A stretch of DNA of 5,626 nt from RI-283 sp964487925. Its GTDB lineage: Bacteria > Pseudomonadota > Gammaproteobacteria > SZUA-140. The stretch's first letter is position 1; every line of letters starts with the position of its first letter. Below are positions 5,545 through 5,626 of the stretch, piece by piece. The stretch is from positions 1 through 5,626 of the forward strand of contig CAZASZ010000084.1 in assembly GCA_964487925.1 (NCBI GenBank). The letters are read 5' to 3'. Both the position numbers and the translations under genes were made by a program. Under the pieces are notes generated by a model, which was given only the letters and a program-made list of their open reading frames with translations, ran no database searches and was not told where the DNA came from.

Positions 5545-5572
5545 ACCCCTCTCCCAGTTTTGGGAGAGGGGA
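5545..5572. repeat. REP-like inverted repeat downstream of maf
   Basis: cccctctccc (5546-5555) and gggagagggg (5562-5571) are perfect reverse complements; A5556-T5561 extends the stem to 11 bp with loop gttt. The flank ccctcaccctacccctctccc resembles dispersed CCCTCACCC...CTCTCCC extragenic repeats common in Proteobacteria (from memory). No U-tract follows on either strand, so it is not a typical intrinsic terminator, though it could stabilise the 3' end of the hpnDE-maf mRNA. Confidence 0.75.
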
Positions 5573-5574
5573 CA

Positions 5575-5592
5575 ATCGGCCGTACGGCCGAT
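5575..5592. repeat. Perfect 18-bp palindrome
   Basis: atcggccgtacggccgat equals its own reverse complement and lies 3 nt after the 11-bp hairpin. It has dyad symmetry with no loop, so it is better suited to a dimeric protein site, or to being part of a compound extragenic repeat, than to an RNA hairpin. Confidence 0.7.
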
Positions 5593-5597
5593 CAATC

Positions 5598-5610
5598 CGG
5601 CTTTTAGCCG
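5598..5610. repeat. Short hairpin cggct-ttt-agccg
   Basis: A 5-bp stem (5598-5602 with 5606-5610) around a 3-nt loop, third in the series of inverted repeats. It is weak alone but fits a compound repeat running off the window. The region 5493-5626 has no credible gene. Confidence 0.4.
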
Positions 5611-5626
5611 TAACCCGAAGCCACCG

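Noticed and set aside
5545..5572. Intrinsic terminator of the hpnDE-maf transcript
   Set aside because: The stem is strong but no T-run follows on either strand, so I list it as a REP-like repeat.
5530..5607. A 25-codon frame (MSPHPTPLPVLGEG...) after maf
   Set aside because: It is the translation of the inverted repeat itself; such peptides are commonly mispredicted from these repeats, and it has no ribosome-binding site.

Overview
The window looks like an ordinary chromosomal segment of a Gammaproteobacterium, moderately GC-rich by eye. This rests on a YceF-type Maf protein, an RlmH that matches the enterobacterial protein along its whole length, and proteobacterial squalene genes (hpnD, hpnE). 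A purple-sulfur or Chromatiales-like relative is my best guess, but no marker here fixes the order. Nothing indicates a phage, plasmid or transposase.

Layout. The left half is on the minus strand. Read in the direction of transcription, it holds a J-domain/zinc-ribbon/PilZ protein (2383 to 1595), rlmH (1506 to 1039) and a two-domain truncated hemoglobin (897 to 79), which ends at a strong intrinsic terminator (67 to 22). The right half is on the plus strand: hpnD (2645-3517), hpnE (3527-4840) and a yceF-like maf gene (4866-5492), closely spaced and probably one transcript. The two halves diverge from an intergenic region interrupted by exactly 100 N (2464-2563). The same 17-base sequence abuts both edges of this gap, so it may be an assembly artefact. 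The last ~80 bases hold REP-like inverted repeats.

How the genes work together. HpnD and HpnE catalyse the first and last parts of the HpnC/D/E route from farnesyl diphosphate to squalene, the precursor of hopanoids. hpnC and the squalene-hopene cyclase gene are not in the window. Maf/YceF (nucleotide house-cleaning) and RlmH (23S rRNA methylation) are housekeeping genes. The most distinctive genes are the tandem globin, whose two heme domains are about 91% identical and carry lysine at the E10 distal position, and the J-domain/zinc-ribbon/PilZ fusion, which suggests a co-chaperone or adaptor responding to cyclic di-GMP. I see no defence system, CRISPR array, tRNA or rRNA gene.
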